Source: Streptomyces noursei | GTDB taxonomy: Bacteria; Actinomycetota; Actinomycetes; Streptomycetales; Streptomycetaceae | Reading direction: 5' to 3' | DNA: 64,000 nt | Assembly: GCF_016917755.1 (NCBI RefSeq) | Contig: NZ_CP070326.1 | Coordinates: 3,906,001 to 3,970,000 of the forward strand | In this document: positions 33,725 through 42,270 of the stretch, piece after piece | How the letters are laid out: every line of letters starts with the position of its first letter | How positions within the stretch are numbered: position 1 is the first letter of the stretch | Made by a program: the position numbers and the translations under genes | The notes under the pieces: generated by a model | Told to the model about the DNA's origin: nothing | Seen by the model: the letters and a program-made list of their open reading frames with translations, nothing else | The model's database searches: none

Positions 33725-34600
33725 TCAGGCGACGTGGGCGGTGAAGCGGGCGATGACCTCCGTGAGGACCTCGGCGCCGTCGCGGGACCACAGGGACGGG
33801 TTGAAGATCTCCACCTCGATCGGGCCCCGGTAGCCGGCCGCGTCGACGCCCGCACGGAACCGGCGCAGGTCCACCGCGCCGTCGCCCAACTGCCCCCGCC
33901 CCAGCAGGACGCCCTCCGGGAGCGGTGTGATCCAGTCGGCGAGCTGGAAGGCGGCGATCCTGCCGGGCACGGCCTCGGCGCCCGTGGTGGGGGCCGAGCC
34001 GCCGGCCCGGACGAGCTGGGCGTCGATGGTGTCGTCCCACCACAGGTGGTAGGTGTCCACCACCACGCCCACCTGGTCGGCGGGGAACCGCTCGGCCAGA
34101 TCAAGGGCCTGGGCGAGGGTGGAGACCACGCACCGGTCCGCCGCGTACATCGGGTGCAGCGGTTCCAGGGCCAGCCGGACGCCCCGCTCGGCGGCGTACG
34201 GGGCCAGTTCGGCGAGCGCGTCGGCGACCCGCTCCCGGGCGCCGGGGAGGTCCCGGCTGCCGGGCGGCAGCCCGCCCGAGACCAGGACCAGGGTGCCGGT
34301 CCCGAGAGTCGCGGCCTCCTCCACGGCGGCCCGGTTGTCCGCCAGGGCCGCCCTGCGCTCCGCCGGGTCCTCGGCGGTGAAGAAGCCGCCCCGGCAGAGG
34401 CTGGTGACGGCCAGCCCGGCGTCCCGTACGAGGCGGGCGGCGGCCCCCGGCCCGTAGGCGCGCACCGGTGCCCGCCACAGGCCGACGCCCCGCAGGCCCG
34501 CCCGGGCGCAGCCGTCGGCCAGTTCGGGCAGTGACCACTGGCGGATGGTCTCCTGGTTGAGGCTCAGGCGGGCGAGGAGGGACGCCTCGCTGCTCGTCAC
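33725..34600 (-). CDS. Sugar phosphate isomerase/epimerase-family TIM barrel
   Basis: 291 residues from GTG 34600, which overlaps the stop of the DUF993 gene (GTGA). Barrel motifs: LSLNQETIRQWSLPELADGC, GLWRAPVRAYG, VTSLCRGGFFTAED, LALEPLHPMYAADRC, VGVVVDTYHLWWDDTID with a metal-binding Asp, and GPIEVEIFNPSLW. The Glu/Asp/His ligands of xylose-isomerase-like metal barrels appear kept. It is the third gene of a leftward three-gene unit with a dehydrogenase and a DUF993 protein, suggesting catabolism of an unusual sugar or cyclitol. Substrate unknown. Confidence 0.85.
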   Translation of the reverse strand: MTSSEASLLARLSLNQETIRQWSLPELADGCARAGLRGVGLWRAPVRAYGPGAAARLVRDAGLAVTSLCRGGFFTAEDPAERRAALADNRAAVEEAATLGTGTLVLVSGGLPPGSRDLPGARERVADALAELAPYAAERGVRLALEPLHPMYAADRCVVSTLAQALDLAERFPADQVGVVVDTYHLWWDDTIDAQLVRAGGSAPTTGAEAVPGRIAAFQLADWITPLPEGVLLGRGQLGDGAVDLRRFRAGVDAAGYRGPIEVEIFNPSLWSRDGAEVLTEVIARFTAHVA

Positions 34601-35733
34601 GGGGTGCTCGCCTCCTCGGCGCCGTGGACGGCCAGCAGGGCGCGCATCCGCGCGGCGGCCAGGTCCGGGTCGGGGAACAGGCCGAGGGCGGCGGCGAGTT
34701 CGTGGGCGCGGCGCAGGTGGGGCAGGGAGCGGGCCGCCTGCAGGCCGCCGACCATGGTGAAGTGGGACTGGTGCCCGGCCAACCAGGCGAGCAGCACCAC
34801 GCCGGTCTTGTAGTAGCGGGTGGGGCGCTGGAAGAGGTGACGGGCCAGGGGGACGGTCGGGTCCAGGACGGCGCGGAAGCCGGCCGGGTCGTCGGCGTCC
34901 AGGCGGCGGACCGCCGCGGCGGCCAGCGCGGCGAGCGGGTCGAAGACGCCCAGCAGGGCGTCGCTGAAGCCGTGGGCGTCGCCGGCGATCAGTTCCGGGT
35001 AGTGGAAGTCGTCGCCCGTGTAGCAGCGCACTCCCCGAGGGAGCCGGCGGCGCAGCCGGACTTCCCGGGAGGCGTCCAGGAGGGAGACCTTGACGCCGTC
35101 CACCGCAGCGGGGTTGTCGGCGATGATGCCGAGGAGCGTCTCGGTGGCGGCGTCGAGGTCCGGGCCGCCCCAGTAGCCGGCCAGCGCCGGGTCGAACATC
35201 GGGCCGAGCCAGTGCAGGATCACCGGGCGGGTGGTCTGGCGCAACAGGTGCCCGTAGAGGTCGCGGTAGGTGTCCGGGGCGGCGCCGAGCGCGGCGAGCT
35301 GACGGGAGGCCAGCAGGACGGGCTGGGCCCCGGCGTCCTCGACCAGAGCGAGCTGTTCCTCGTAGGCGGCCCGGACGTCGGCCAACGTGGCTCCGGTCTG
35401 CGGGAGTTGATCGGTACCGGTGCCGCAGGCCAGGCGACCGCCGACCGTGCGGGCCTCGGCGGCCGTGCGGCGGATCAGTTCGGCGGCGCACGGCCAGTCC
35501 AGGCCCATGCCGCGCTGCGCGGTGTCCATCGCCTCGGCCACGCCCAGCCCGTGCGCCCAGAGGTGGTGGCGGAAGGCGAGGGTGGCCTCCCAGTCGAGGG
35601 CGGCCGGGCCGTCCGGGGTGGTGTCGGCACGCGGGTCGGCGACCACATGGGCGGCGGCGAAGACCCTGCGGGAGCGCGGCTGCGGGGTCCTCCCGGAGAG
35701 GGCCGGCGGGTTCGGGGGGTCCGGGACGGTCAC
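34597..35733 (-). CDS. DUF993-family protein (dihydrodipicolinate-synthase-like barrel)
   Basis: 378 residues from GTG 35733, overlapping the upstream dehydrogenase stop (GTGA). It matches the DUF993 family, barrel proteins distantly related to the DHDPS/NAL lyases: RVFAAAHVVADP, AHGLGVAEAMDTAQRGMGLD, ILHWLGPMFDPALAGYWG, GVKVSLLD with a lysine in the barrel position of the Schiff-base Lys, and VRCYTGDDFHYPELI. Members cluster with Gfo/Idh/MocA and sugar-isomerase genes, as here. A retro-aldol or dehydratase role on an oxidised sugar is likely, but no member's reaction is known to me. Confidence 0.85.
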   Translation of the reverse strand: MTVPDPPNPPALSGRTPQPRSRRVFAAAHVVADPRADTTPDGPAALDWEATLAFRHHLWAHGLGVAEAMDTAQRGMGLDWPCAAELIRRTAAEARTVGGRLACGTGTDQLPQTGATLADVRAAYEEQLALVEDAGAQPVLLASRQLAALGAAPDTYRDLYGHLLRQTTRPVILHWLGPMFDPALAGYWGGPDLDAATETLLGIIADNPAAVDGVKVSLLDASREVRLRRRLPRGVRCYTGDDFHYPELIAGDAHGFSDALLGVFDPLAALAAAAVRRLDADDPAGFRAVLDPTVPLARHLFQRPTRYYKTGVVLLAWLAGHQSHFTMVGGLQAARSLPHLRRAHELAAALGLFPDPDLAAARMRALLAVHGAEEASTP

Positions 35734-36878
35734 CGGGTCAGCTCCGGTACGGGCAGCCGGCGGCCCTCCGCCGAGGAGCGCAGGCCCAGTTCGGCGAGTT
35801 GGACGCCGCGGGCGCCCGCCCAGAGGTCCCAGTGCCAGGGACCGTCGGCGACCACGTGCCGGAGGAAGAGCTCCCACTGCGCCTTGAAGGCGTTGTCGAA
35901 CTCGGCGTTGTCGGGCACCTCCTGCCACTGGTCGCGGAACGGCTCGGTGGACGGCAGGTCGGGGTTCCAGACGGGTTTGGGGGTGGTGGCGCGGTGCTGG
36001 ACGCGGCAGCGGCGCAGCCCGGCGACGGCGGAGCCCTCGGTGCCGTCGACCTGGAACTCCAGCAGTTCGTCGCGGTGCACCCGGACCGCCCAGGAGGAGT
36101 TGATCTGGGCGAGGACGCCGCCGTCGAGTTCGAAGAGGGCGTAGGCCGCGTCGTCGGCGGTGGCCTCGTAGGGGGCACCGGACTCGTCCCGGCGGCGCGG
36201 GAGGTGGGTGGTCACCCGGGCCTGGACGGCGCGGACCGGCCCGAACAGCTCGTGCAGCACGTACTCCCAGTGCGGGAACATGTCGGACGCGATGCCGCCG
36301 CCGTCCTCGGCGCGGTAGTTCCAGGAGGGGCGCTGGGCCGGCTGCCAGTCGCCCTCGAAGACCCAGTAGCCGAACTCGCCCCGCACGGACAGGACCCGGC
36401 CGAAGAAGCCGCCGTCCAGGAGGCGGCGGAGTTTGCGCAGCCCGGGCAGGAAGAGCTTGTCCTGGACGACGCCGTGTTTGACGCCGGCCTCCTGGGCGAG
36501 CCGGGCGAGGGCCAGGGCCCCGGTCAGGCCGGTGGCGGTGGGCTTCTCCACGTAGAGGTGCTTCCCGGCGGCAATCGCTTTCCTCACCGCCGGCTCGCGG
36601 GCGGCGGTGACCTGGGCGTCGAAGTAGATCTCGATGCCGCCGTCGGCGAGGACGGCGTCCAGGTCGGTGCTCCAGGTGAGGCCGTGCCGGTCGGCCAGCG
36701 CCCGGACCCGCGGCGCGGAACGACCGACGAGCACCGGTTCCGGCCAGATCACCGTGCCGTCGTCCAGCGGGAGTCCGCCCTGGTCGCGCAGGGCCAGGAG
36801 GGAGCGGACCAGATGCTGGTGGTGGCCCATGCGCCCGGTCACGCCGTTCATGGCGATGCGTACGGTCCTGCGGGTCAC
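35730..36878 (-). CDS. Gfo/Idh/MocA-family oxidoreductase
   Basis: 382 residues from GTG 36878 (GAGAGAGG upstream). The Rossmann start is modified (VRIAMNGVTGRMGHHQHLVR), with GVTGRMG replacing the usual GxGxxG-type glycine pattern. Further motifs: YVEKPTATGLTGALAL with the EKP signature, the substrate region FGYWVFEGDWQPAQRPSWNYR, and GGIASDMFPHWEYVLHELFG with the expected catalytic-region Asp/His. It is first in the operon with DUF993 and isomerase genes and divergent from a second isomerase gene. It would oxidise the ring hydroxyl of a sugar or cyclitol. Confidence 0.88.
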   Translation of the reverse strand: MTRRTVRIAMNGVTGRMGHHQHLVRSLLALRDQGGLPLDDGTVIWPEPVLVGRSAPRVRALADRHGLTWSTDLDAVLADGGIEIYFDAQVTAAREPAVRKAIAAGKHLYVEKPTATGLTGALALARLAQEAGVKHGVVQDKLFLPGLRKLRRLLDGGFFGRVLSVRGEFGYWVFEGDWQPAQRPSWNYRAEDGGGIASDMFPHWEYVLHELFGPVRAVQARVTTHLPRRRDESGAPYEATADDAAYALFELDGGVLAQINSSWAVRVHRDELLEFQVDGTEGSAVAGLRRCRVQHRATTPKPVWNPDLPSTEPFRDQWQEVPDNAEFDNAFKAQWELFLRHVVADGPWHWDLWAGARGVQLAELGLRSSAEGRRLPVPELTR

Positions 36879-37117
36879 GGCCCGACCTCTCTCGCGCTCG
36901 GCGGGTGGGATGGGTGCGGGGTGGCGGGTGGGGCAGGTGGGGCAGGTGGGGCGGCTGCGGAACGCCGCGGGGGGCGTGCCGGGTGGTGCGGGGGAGGGGT
37001 GTGCGGAGGGGTGCCTGTGGACAGTGAGCGCTTTCCCCGAGAGGGGACGCTAGCCTGCGTGGCAGGTCGCCAACAAGGGTGCCGCTCGGCGGTCGTTGAG
37101 GCGTTCGGGAGGGTGTG
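36879..37117. promoter_or_regulatory. Divergent control region with LacI-like half-operator and 9-bp repeat
   Basis: A candidate operator GTGAGCGCTTTCC (37024-37036) centres on AGCGCT as LacI/GalR-type sites do, and is followed by TCCCC-GAGA-GGGGA (37034-37047). A 9-bp repeat (GGTGGGGCA twice, then GGTGGGGCG; 36927-36953) lies on the operon side. No regulator gene is adjacent. Confidence 0.4.
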
Positions 37118-38023
37118 ATGGCGGTGGCGGAGCCGGAGTACGTCGTCGACGCCCCGATGGGGATGCGGCCGGCGTTCGCCACCCTCGGGGTGCCGGGGAT
37201 GCCGGTGGGCGACGTGGTGCGGCTGGCCGTGGCGTGCGGCTATCAGGGGGTGGAGCTGCGGGCGCACCCCGAGGAGCCGGTGCATCCGCTGCTGGGCGTA
37301 CGGGAACGGGCGGCGGTGCGCGGGCAGTTCGCCGACGCGGGTGTGGAGGTCCTGACCGTCGCCGGGTACGCGAAGGTCGCGGCGGAGTGTTCCGACGCCG
37401 CGGCGGAGGCGGAGCTGGCGCACGAGCTGGCCGAACTGGTGCTGCTGGCCGCCGATGTGGGGGCCCGGTACGTCCGGGTCTTCCCCGGTGGCGGCGGCCG
37501 TCCGGCGGAGCGGGCGGAGGCGGACGCGGTCCGGCGGCTGGCCGCGGTGGCGCCGCTGGCCGCGGAGCGCGGGGTGCGGGTGCTGCTGGAGACCCATGAC
37601 TCGCACCGCACCGGTGTGGCGGCGGCCCGGATCCTGGAGGCGGTGGACGATCCGCACGTGGGGGCGGTGTGGGACGTGCTGCACAGCTGGCTCGGTGGGG
37701 AGGCGCCCGCGGTGACCCGGGCCGCGCTGGGCCGACATCTGGGATATGTGCAGGTCAAGGACGTGGCGTCGGCGGCGGATCTGACGCCGCTTCGGCTGGG
37801 GGCGGGGGTGCTGCCGCTGCCGGAGGTGGTGGCGGCGCTCGGGCCGGGGGCCGGCGGGTGGCTGTGCTGGGAGTACGAGAAGCGGTGGTATCCGCGGGCG
37901 GCGGAGCTCCCGGGACTGCTGGCGGCGGGCCGGGCGTATCTGGCGCGGCTGCTCGACGGGGCCGACGGGGCCGACGGGCGGGACGGGCACGGCAGCCGGG
38001 GCGGGGCCGCCGGCGGCGGCTGA
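37118..38023 (+). CDS. Sugar phosphate isomerase/epimerase-family TIM barrel (second of the locus)
   Basis: 301 residues from ATG 37118 (GGGAGGG upstream; GTG 37115 is also possible). Motifs: MRPAFATLGVPGMPVGDVVRLA, ACGYQGVELR, RYVRVFPGGGG, VLLETHDSHRTG with a barrel Glu and His, GAVWDVLHSWLGGE with a metal-binding Asp, and LGYVQVKDVAS. The cluster therefore encodes two barrels of this superfamily from different subfamilies. It is divergent from the dehydrogenase operon and very probably acts on the same substrate family. A Gly/Asp-rich tail (DGADGADGRDG) ends the protein. Confidence 0.85.
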   Translation: MAVAEPEYVVDAPMGMRPAFATLGVPGMPVGDVVRLAVACGYQGVELRAHPEEPVHPLLGVRERAAVRGQFADAGVEVLTVAGYAKVAAECSDAAAEAELAHELAELVLLAADVGARYVRVFPGGGGRPAERAEADAVRRLAAVAPLAAERGVRVLLETHDSHRTGVAAARILEAVDDPHVGAVWDVLHSWLGGEAPAVTRAALGRHLGYVQVKDVASAADLTPLRLGAGVLPLPEVVAALGPGAGGWLCWEYEKRWYPRAAELPGLLAAGRAYLARLLDGADGADGRDGHGSRGGAAGGG

Positions 38024-38164
38024 CCGGCCGGGCACCTCTCCGGCGGACGTCCGGGGCCGCCGCGGGGGCCCGCACCACACCGCGGCCCGGCCCGCAATCG
38101 CTGGGCGGCGCCGTGCTGCGCCGTCGTTGACCGGCAGTTGTTTTCCGGCTATCCGTGTCTCCTT

Positions 38165-38174
38165 GGAAGTTTCC
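38165..38174. promoter_or_regulatory. Possible ROK-type operator before the GH3 gene
   Basis: GGAA-GT-TTCC lies in the leader of the GH3 gene within CCTTGGAAGTTTCCTTCAC. Streptomycete genes for amino-sugar and chitosan use can carry GAAA/TTTCC palindromes bound by ROK-family repressors; the match is short. Confidence 0.3.
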
Positions 38175-38212
38175 TTCACATGTTCGAGGAAGCCCCCCCG
38201 GAAGGAGCGCAG

Positions 38213-40033
38213 ATGCACTCCAGACGTACCGTCCTGACCACCGCCGCCGCGGCGGCCGCGGCCGCCACCCTGGGCACCGGCGCCGCGCACGCCGCCCCCT
38301 CCCCCACCCCACCGCCCTCGCGCGCCACCCTGGATCGGCTGCGCCGGCTCATCTCCCGGATGACACCGGAGGAGAAGGCCGGGCAGCTCTTCGTGATGCG
38401 GGTCTACGGGCACTCCGCGACCGACCCCGACCCGGCCGACGCCGAAGCCAACCGCAAGGAGCTCGGCGTCTCCAACGCCGCCGAGCTGATCGCCACGTAC
38501 CACGTCGGCGGGATCATCTACTTCGGCTGGGCGCACAACACCCGCGACCCGTACCAGGTCGCCGAGCTGTCCAACGGCATCCAGGAGGCCGCCGCCGACC
38601 TGCGGGTCCCCGTCCCGGTGCTGATCTCCACGGACCAGGAGCACGGGATAGTGGCGCGGATCGGGACACCCGCGACGCTGCTGCCCGGGGCGATGGCGCT
38701 GGGCGCCGGCGGCTCCGTCGAGGACGCCCGCACGGCCGGGCGGATCTCCGGGCAGGAACTGCTCGCGATGGGCGTCCGGCAGGACTACGCGCCGGACGCC
38801 GACGTCAATGTGAACCCCGCCAACCCGGTCATCGGCGTACGGTCCTTCGGGGCCGACCCACAGGCCGTGGCCCGTATGGTCACGGCCCAGGTGCACGGCT
38901 ACCAGGGCGCAGGGGTGGCGGCCTGCGCCAAGCACTTCCCCGGGCACGGCGACACCGACACCGACAGCCACGTCGGGCTGCCGTACATCCACCACTCCGC
39001 CCAGGAGTGGGAGCGGCTGGACGCGCCGCCCTTCAAGGCGGCGATCGCCGCCGGGATCGACTCGGTGATGACGGCGCACATCGTGGTGCCGGCCCTCGAC
39101 CCCAGTGGCGACCCGGCGACCCTGTCCCGTCCGATCGTCACCGGGATCCTGCGGGAGCGCCTCGGTTACGACGGGGTGGTGGTGACCGATTCGCTGGGCA
39201 TGGAGGGCGTCCGGGTGAAATACGGGGACCGCCGGGTGCCGGTGCTGGCGCTGCAGGCCGGGGTGGACCAGCTGCTGAACCCGCCGGACCTGTCCGTCGC
39301 GCACGGCGCGGTCGTCCGGGCGCTGCGGGACGGGGAGCTGAGCGAGCGGGAGATCGACGCCAAGCTGCTGCGGATCCTGCTGCTCAAGGAGCGCCGGGGG
39401 CTGTTCGCCGACCCGTACACCTCCCGGCAGCAGGTGGACCGGGTGGTGGGGGTGCGGGCCCACCGCGCCGCCGCGGACCGGATCGCGGACCGCACCACGA
39501 CGTTGTTGCGCAACGACGACGGGCTGCTGCCGCTGTCCCGGCGGCGGACCGGCCGGCTGCTGGTGGTGGGGGTGGACCCGGACGCGCCGTCCGGCACCGG
39601 CGGCCCGCCCACCGGGGTGCTGGCCGAGGAGCTGACCCGGCTGGGCTTCGAGGCCACCGCGCTGTCCACCGGAATGGCGCCGTCCCGGGCGGTGATCGCC
39701 CGGGCGCGGCAGGCGCTGGCCGGGCGGGACGCGGTGGTGGTGGCCACGTACAACGTCACCGTGTCGTCGGCGCAACGGACGTTGGTCGCCGAGCTGTTGG
39801 CCACGGGGAAGCCGGTGGTGCAACTGGCGGTCCGCAATCCGTACGACATCGCCCTGTTGGACGAGGTGCCGGCGGCACTGGCGAGCTACTCGTGGACGGA
39901 TGTGGAGCTGCGGGCCGCGGCCCGGGTGATCGCCGGGCGGCGGGCTCCGGTGGGCCGGCTGCCGGTGCCGATAATGCGCGCGGACGCGCCGCAGACCGCG
40001 CTGTACCAGATCGGGCACGGGCTGCGGTACTGA
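38213..40033 (+). CDS. Secreted glycoside hydrolase family 3, beta-N-acetylhexosaminidase (NagZ-like)
   Basis: 606 residues from ATG 38213 (GAAGGAG upstream). A Tat signal with twin arginines (MHSRRTVLTTAAAAA) ends near AHAAPS at residue ~28. The GH3 barrel carries the NagZ signature KHFPGHGDTDTDSHVGLP starting near residue 240, the His acting in general acid/base catalysis, and nucleophile Asp326 in VVVTDSLGMEGV. A C-terminal GH3 alpha/beta domain follows (LLVVGVDPDAPSGTGG, VATYNVTVSSAQ). It likely removes N-acetylglucosamine from wall or chitin fragments outside the cell, unlike cytosolic NagZ. It is monocistronic with a shared terminator. Confidence 0.92.
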   Translation: MHSRRTVLTTAAAAAAAATLGTGAAHAAPSPTPPPSRATLDRLRRLISRMTPEEKAGQLFVMRVYGHSATDPDPADAEANRKELGVSNAAELIATYHVGGIIYFGWAHNTRDPYQVAELSNGIQEAAADLRVPVPVLISTDQEHGIVARIGTPATLLPGAMALGAGGSVEDARTAGRISGQELLAMGVRQDYAPDADVNVNPANPVIGVRSFGADPQAVARMVTAQVHGYQGAGVAACAKHFPGHGDTDTDSHVGLPYIHHSAQEWERLDAPPFKAAIAAGIDSVMTAHIVVPALDPSGDPATLSRPIVTGILRERLGYDGVVVTDSLGMEGVRVKYGDRRVPVLALQAGVDQLLNPPDLSVAHGAVVRALRDGELSEREIDAKLLRILLLKERRGLFADPYTSRQQVDRVVGVRAHRAAADRIADRTTTLLRNDDGLLPLSRRRTGRLLVVGVDPDAPSGTGGPPTGVLAEELTRLGFEATALSTGMAPSRAVIARARQALAGRDAVVVATYNVTVSSAQRTLVAELLATGKPVVQLAVRNPYDIALLDEVPAALASYSWTDVELRAAARVIAGRRAPVGRLPVPIMRADAPQTALYQIGHGLRY

Positions 40034-40061
40034 GCGGGTCGCCGGGGCATCGGGGCCCGGC

Positions 40062-40099
40062 GGGCGTGCGCCCTCCGCTCGGACGGAGGGCGCACGCCC
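40062..40099. terminator. Bidirectional terminator between GH3 and peptidase genes
   Basis: GGGCGTGCGCCCTCCG (40062-40077) pairs perfectly with CGGAGGGCGCACGCCC (40084-40099), loop CTCGGA. Confidence 0.85.
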
Positions 40100-40149
40100 C
40101 GGCGCGGCACGTCGCACACGGGATGCCCCGGCTGCGACGCGGTACGGGC

Positions 40150-41568
40150 CTACGGCCGCAGGGTCATGTGCGGGGAGAGCTCGGGTCGGTCGAGGGCGTT
40201 GTTGTCCGGGGCCTGGGCGACGGCCCGGCCGCCCGCGGGCACCGGCAGGCCGGCCCAGCCGAGGAGTTCGGCGGTGGCCTTGGTGCGGTCGGCGTCCTTG
40301 AGCTTGGCGATGTTGGCGCTGTGGTTGCCGCCGGGGACGGTGAAGAGGTACGAGTCCCGGGCGCCGCGGCCGAGTTCGAAGTGCTTGGCGCTCCACGGGT
40401 CGAACTGCCCGTTGACGAACATCATCTGCGTGGCGTGGTGCCGGACCCAGCGGTCGACGTCCGGCATGGCGCGCCGGTCGAACCGCATCGGGATCTCGCG
40501 GGGCACGAAGCTGCGGGAGTTGTTGATGCCCGGGTAGCGCAATAGGCCGCGCAGGTTGGCGTAGTGGTACTTGGGCTCACCGAGCTGGGTGCCCGCCTGG
40601 TAGTAGTACGGCTGGAACTTCTCCATGCCCTGGTCGGTGTAGGAGTCAAAGCCGCCGACCTTGTCGATCCAGGTCCACAGGGCGTCGGTGGTGACGTTGG
40701 GCGCGGGCACCTCGGCGCAGGCGGTCTCGGCGGGCTGGTACTGCCAGAAGCCGAAGACCAGGTCGGTGACGAGGACTTCGTAGGCCCGGTCGGCGTTGCC
40801 GACGAGGGTGAAGGTGCGCTTGTTCTCGCCGGCCCACTTCTCGTAGCGGTTGACCATCTCGTCGCGGCGCAGCAGCGCCTCGCGCTCGACCTTCCCGACG
40901 GCGGCGCGGCACTTGGGGGTGCCGACGGTGGCGAAGAAGCGGTCGTAGGCGGCGGTGTCGTCGCGGTCGGTGTTGTTGGGGGCGACGTAGGCGACGGTGC
41001 CGTTCATGTCGTGCGGGAAGAAGCGGCGGTAGTAGGTGGCCGTCATACCGCCCTTGCTGCCGCCGGTGGCGATCCAGTTCTTGGGGTAGAGCGTGTGCAG
41101 CGCCTGGAAGATGCGGTGCTGGTCGGTGGCGGCCTGCTGGATGTCCAGCTTCTTCCAGTCGGTGGGCACCGGGCGGGACGGGGTGAAGTAACGGTACTCC
41201 AGGGAGACCTGGTTACCGTCGATGATCTTTGTGGGCTCGCTGCGGGACGGCGTGGTGCTGACGTTGTAGCCGGAGGTGAAGAACACCGTGGGGCGGTCCA
41301 CCGACTTGTGCAGCAGGGTCAGCCGCTGCTGGAAGGTGCCCTTCTCCGGGTGCCGGTGGTCGACCGGCTGGGCGTAGTCGAGGACGAAGTAGCGGTAGCC
41401 GTCGACCGGCTTCTCCTCGATCAGGCGCATCCCGGGGATCGCGAGGATCCGGTCCTTGATGTCCGGGCCGCCCGGTCCGGCGGCGGTGGCCGCCCCCGCC
41501 GGTGCGCTGACGCTCGTCGCACATAACAGTACGGCGAGCGTCAGCAGTCTTCTCTTGCCCTTGCGCAT
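40150..41568 (-). CDS. Secreted S28/S37-type serine aminopeptidase (PS-10 / tripeptidyl-aminopeptidase-like)
   Basis: 472 residues from ATG 41568, preceded by GGGGAGGG; the frame runs on upstream without a signal. A Sec signal peptide (RKGKRRLLTLAVLLCATSVS) is followed by GPDIKDRILAIPGM. The nucleophile elbow is GGSKGGMTATYYRRFFP, the S37 (PS-10) signature. Other family segments are TSGYNVSTTPSRSEPT, NGQFDPWSAKHF near the acid and FTVPGGNHSANI with the catalytic His. Known relatives remove N-terminal tripeptides or act as prolyl aminopeptidases. It lies downstream of the TetR gene on the same strand by 96 bp. Confidence 0.88.
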   Translation of the reverse strand: MRKGKRRLLTLAVLLCATSVSAPAGAATAAGPGGPDIKDRILAIPGMRLIEEKPVDGYRYFVLDYAQPVDHRHPEKGTFQQRLTLLHKSVDRPTVFFTSGYNVSTTPSRSEPTKIIDGNQVSLEYRYFTPSRPVPTDWKKLDIQQAATDQHRIFQALHTLYPKNWIATGGSKGGMTATYYRRFFPHDMNGTVAYVAPNNTDRDDTAAYDRFFATVGTPKCRAAVGKVEREALLRRDEMVNRYEKWAGENKRTFTLVGNADRAYEVLVTDLVFGFWQYQPAETACAEVPAPNVTTDALWTWIDKVGGFDSYTDQGMEKFQPYYYQAGTQLGEPKYHYANLRGLLRYPGINNSRSFVPREIPMRFDRRAMPDVDRWVRHHATQMMFVNGQFDPWSAKHFELGRGARDSYLFTVPGGNHSANIAKLKDADRTKATAELLGWAGLPVPAGGRAVAQAPDNNALDRPELSPHMTLRP

Positions 41569-41664
41569 GGGCCCTCCCCTTGGGGTGTCAAAAGGTCGGG
41601 CCGAACCTATCTGCGCGGCGGGGCCGCCACCAGCCCCCATTGGGGCGCGGCGGATCATCTGCGG

Positions 41665-42231
41665 TCATGACGCCAGAAGGTTCTCCGCGGCCTCGCGCAG
41701 TGTCGCCCTGATGGCGCGGGGGTCGTCGAGAGCACCGCCCACCATCGCCCCGTCCCGCAGGAGGACCAGGGTCCGGGCCACGCGCTCGGGGTCGGGGTGG
41801 CCGGCGTCGCGGACCACGGTGCGCAGCACGCCGTGGAACCAGCCGCGGTGCTCGGCGATGTGGACGCGCGCCGGGTGCGCGGGATCGGGGAACTCCGCGG
41901 CGGCGTTGAGGAAGCCGCAGCCGCGGAACCCCGGCTGGCAGAGGTTGTCGCCGATCATGTCCATCAGGGCGAGCAGGGCGGCACGGCCCCGATGGGCGGC
42001 GAGGATGGCCGCCACGGCCTCCTCCACCCGTGCCCCACGGGCCTCCAGATAGGCGACGACCAGCCCGTCCTTGCTGGAGAAGTGGCGATAGAAGGTCGCC
42101 CGGGTGACCCCCGCCTCCGTGACCAGCTGCTCCACCCCCACGGCCTGGATGCCCTGCGCGTAGAACAGCCGCCCCGCGGTGTCCAGCAGGCGTTCTCTGG
42201 GGTGGGTTCTCTCGGTGGCTCCCGTGGTCAT
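41665..42231 (-). CDS. TetR-family transcriptional regulator
   Basis: 188 residues from ATG 42231 (GTG 42237 possible). The N-terminal helix-turn-helix is typical (RERLLDTAGRLFYAQGIQAV, EQLVTEAGVTRATFYRHFSSKDGLV). The C-terminal domain has DNLCQPGFRGCGFLNAAAEFPD, a Cys pair characteristic of a redox- or electrophile-linked TetR subgroup. It begins 39 bp after the cupin gene on the same strand; the 16-bp palindrome before the cupin gene is a plausible autoregulatory site also controlling the divergent hydrolase. Confidence 0.88.
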   Translation of the reverse strand: MTTGATERTHPRERLLDTAGRLFYAQGIQAVGVEQLVTEAGVTRATFYRHFSSKDGLVVAYLEARGARVEEAVAAILAAHRGRAALLALMDMIGDNLCQPGFRGCGFLNAAAEFPDPAHPARVHIAEHRGWFHGVLRTVVRDAGHPDPERVARTLVLLRDGAMVGGALDDPRAIRATLREAAENLLAS

Positions 42232-42270
42232 GGGCACCAGGGTAGGGAAGGGGCGGTGGGTCTCGGGCGG

